Assembly: GCF_916619195.1 (NCBI RefSeq)
Contig: NZ_CAKAKL010000005.1
Location: 186,001-250,000, forward strand
Reading direction: 5' to 3'
Origin: Inquilinus sp. Marseille-Q2685
GTDB lineage: Bacteria > Pseudomonadota > Alphaproteobacteria > DSM-16000 > Inquilinaceae
DNA length: 64,000 bases
Position numbers and translations under genes: made by a program. The notes beneath the pieces are model-generated. The model searched no databases. It saw nothing but the letters and a program-made list of their open reading frames with translations, and was not told the DNA's origin. Shown one piece after another: positions 62,214-64,000 of this stretch. The first letter of the stretch is position 1, and each line of letters starts with the position of its first letter.

Positions 62214-64000
62214 ATGGCCAAGGACAGCCTGTCGACCTATCGGCGCAAGCGAGATTTCGAGAAGACCTCCGAGCCCAGCGGCGCCGGCGGCGTGGCGCCG
62301 TCGGACCGGCTGCGCTTCGTCATCCAGAAGCACGCGGCGACGCGGCTGCACTACGACCTGCGGCTGGAGCTCGACGGCGTGTTCAAGTCCTGGGCGGTGA
62401 CCAAGGGGCCGTCGCTCGACCCGCATGACAAGCGCCTGGCGGTGGAGGTCGAGGACCACCCGCTGGCCTATGGCGATTTCGAAGGCACCATCCCGAAGGG
62501 CCAGTATGGCGGCGGCACGGTCCAGCTGTGGGACCGCGGCTATTGGGAGCCCGAGGGCCGCTTGTCGCCGCAGCAGCAGCTGGCCAGGGGCGAGCTGAAG
62601 TTCGCCCTGGAGGGCGACCGGCTGCACGGCAGCTGGGTGCTGGTGCGGATGAAGCGGGACCGCACCGGCGGCAAGCGCAGCAACTGGCTGTTGATCAAGC
62701 ATCGCGACGCGCATGCGGTCGAGGCCGATGGCGACGCGGTGCTGGCCGAGGACCGGTCGGTCGCCTCCGGCCGCGCCATGGCCGAGATCGCCGGCGGGCG
62801 GGGCCGCGGCCCGAAGCCCTTCATGCTGGGCGGCCGGAAGACCGCGCGGGCGGATGCGGTCTGGGATTCGTCGGCCAAACCGGAGAAGGCCGCCGCCAAA
62901 GCACTGGCACCGCGCCGCCGGAAGACGGCCGCCGCCTCGGCGATGCCGGATTTCATCCCGCCGGAGCTGTGCCTGTCGGTCGACCGGCCGCCCGGCGGCC
63001 CGGGCTGGGGCCATGAGATCAAGTTCGACGGCTATCGCCTGCAGCTGCGGATCGAAGGCGGCGCGGCGACGCTGAAGACCCGCAAGGGCCTCGACTGGAC
63101 GCACCGTTTCCAGGCCATCGCCGACGCGGCGAAAGACTGGCCGGACGGCATCATCGACGGCGAGGCGGTGGCGCTGGACGAGGACGGCCATCCGAATTTC
63201 CCCGCGCTGCAGGTGGCGCTGTCCGAGGGCCGCAGCCGCGACCTGATCTTTTTCGCCTTCGACCTGCTCTACGAGGGCGACCGCGACTGGCGCCCGGAGC
63301 CGCTGTCGCAGCGCAAGGCGCGGTTGAGCGAGCTGCTGGAGGCGCGGGGCTGCGACGCCACCTCCACCATCCGCTACGTCGACCATTTCGAGGAGGCGGG
63401 CGAGGCCGTCCTGCGCTCCGCCTGCCGGCTGCATCTCGAAGGCATCATCTCCAAGCGCCTCGATTCCGCCTACCAGTCCGGCCGCAGCGACCGCTGGACC
63501 AAGGCCAAGTGCCGCGGCGGCGAGGAGGTCGTGATCGGCGGCTGGTCGACGACCGGCAACCGCTTCCGATCCCTGCTGGTCGGTGTCCATCGCGGCGGCC
63601 ACCTGGTCCATATCGGCCGGGTCGGCACCGGTTTCGGCGCCGCCAAGGTGGAGCGGCTGGTGCCGCGGCTGAAGGCGGTCGAGACCGACACATCACCTTT
63701 CACCGGCCCCGGCGCGCCGCGCAAGGAGCGCAACGTTCACTGGGCCCGGCCGGAGCTGGTGGCCGAGATCGAATTCGCCGGCTGGACCGGCTCCGGCATG
63801 GTGCGCCAGGCCTCGTTCAAGGGGCTGCGCGAGGACAAGCCGGCCGAGGAGGTCGAGGCCGGGACGCCGGCGCCCGCGGCCGAGACGGAGCTGGCGGAGC
63901 CGGCGCCGGCCAAAGCTGCCGGGCCGGTGCGCCGCCGCGGCGCGGCCAAGGCGACGGTTATGGGCGTCGCCCTGTCCAAGGCCGACAAGGCGCTGTGGCC
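62214..64000 (+). CDS. ligD: ATP-dependent DNA ligase LigD (partial, C-terminus outside the window)
   Basis: Multidomain end-joining ligase, order phosphoesterase-ligase-polymerase. The N-terminal 3'-phosphoesterase (about 1-165) shows [19 protein letters not shown] (His40, His46, Asp48) and [17 protein letters not shown]. The ligase domain follows, with adenylated Lys270 in EIKFDGYR, then [27 protein letters not shown] and the OB-fold region. At the right edge, after an Ala/Pro/Glu linker, SKADKALWP begins the primase-polymerase domain. 595 codons are visible. ATG start at 62214. Confidence 0.96.
   Translation, partial: MAKDSLSTYRRKRDFEKTSEPSGAGGVAPSDRLRFVIQKHAATRLHYDLRLELDGVFKSWAVTKGPSLDPHDKRLAVEVEDHPLAYGDFEGTIPKGQYGGGTVQLWDRGYWEPEGRLSPQQQLARGELKFALEGDRLHGSWVLVRMKRDRTGGKRSNWLLIKHRDAHAVEADGDAVLAEDRSVASGRAMAEIAGGRGRGPKPFMLGGRKTARADAVWDSSAKPEKAAAKALAPRRRKTAAASAMPDFIPPELCLSVDRPPGGPGWGHEIKFDGYRLQLRIEGGAATLKTRKGLDWTHRFQAIADAAKDWPDGIIDGEAVALDEDGHPNFPALQVALSEGRSRDLIFFAFDLLYEGDRDWRPEPLSQRKARLSELLEARGCDATSTIRYVDHFEEAGEAVLRSACRLHLEGIISKRLDSAYQSGRSDRWTKAKCRGGEEVVIGGWSTTGNRFRSLLVGVHRGGHLVHIGRVGTGFGAAKVERLVPRLKAVETDTSPFTGPGAPRKERNVHWARPELVAEIEFAGWTGSGMVRQASFKGLREDKPAEEVEAGTPAPAAETELAEPAPAKAAGPVRRRGAAKATVMGVALSKADKALW

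Overview
The window is high-GC, gene-dense chromosomal DNA from an alphaproteobacterium, most likely a member of the Rhodospirillales (Azospirillum/Inquilinus-like). The pointers are two MucR/Ros-type regulators, an olsBA ornithine-lipid operon, a Gp49-type HigB toxin, a two-Ku plus LigD end-joining set, and the housekeeping string miaB-phoH-ybeY-corC-lnt-xre-metK-trmB followed, after an interruption, by rimP-nusA-ylxR-infB. No phage, IS element or CRISPR array was seen. Both ends cut genes: infB at the left and ligD at the right.

Layout. 1-4.4 kb (minus): infB (partial), ylxR, nusA and rimP, with a promoter and a leader that carries alternative helices and an intrinsic terminator before rimP. 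4.5-13.1 kb (plus): a carbohydrate operon with a ROK regulator, a GH28 glycosidase, a UgpC-type ATPase, a six-hairpin glycosidase, a binding protein and two permeases. 13.1-13.7 kb: a HigBA toxin-antitoxin pair with its own operator. 13.7-21.7 kb (minus): trmB, metK, xre, lnt, corC, ybeY, phoH, miaB. 21.8-24.1 kb (minus): olsA-like, olsB, mucR. 24.1-30.3 kb (plus): tusA-like and a complete peptide-type ABC importer, with an inverted pair of palindromic repeats between the binding protein and the permeases. 30.3-34.4 kb: a YCII protein, a LysR regulator divergent from a phosphonate pair (phnX plus an FAD oxidase), a Tyr/Arg/Asp-rich lipoprotein, and tRNA-Arg(CCG).

34.5-42.8 kb: DUF1194, OsmC, a hybrid kinase/receiver/Hpt phosphorelay, adenine deaminase, a cupin/DUF3095 pair and YjbQ. 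42.8-45.6 kb: a Phd/PIN toxin-antitoxin pair, a class V aminotransferase and glucokinase. 45.6-46.1 kb: no protein gene, but a structured small-RNA candidate with two CTCCCTAAA motifs and a clear terminator. 46.1-53.7 kb: bactofilin, a CysZ/EI24 membrane protein, GFA, ArsR, a DUF6058-like protein, adenosine kinase, a TrmA-type RNA methyltransferase, Yip1 and a YedK-type peptidase. 53.6-58.5 kb (minus): an operon of a GH3-type acyl-amido synthetase, a penicillin-acylase-family amidase and a secreted alpha/beta hydrolase. 58.7-64 kb: a second mucR, ku, ku, mgtC and ligD.

How the parts fit. The carbohydrate operon imports an oligosaccharide and appears to cut it in the cytoplasm, since neither glycosidase has a signal peptide. 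The GH3/penicillin-acylase pair puts an amide-forming and an amide-cleaving enzyme on one translationally coupled message; I know of no described pathway with this pairing. The 45.8 kb RNA, the rimP leader and the GH3 operon are the best candidates for undescribed biology here.
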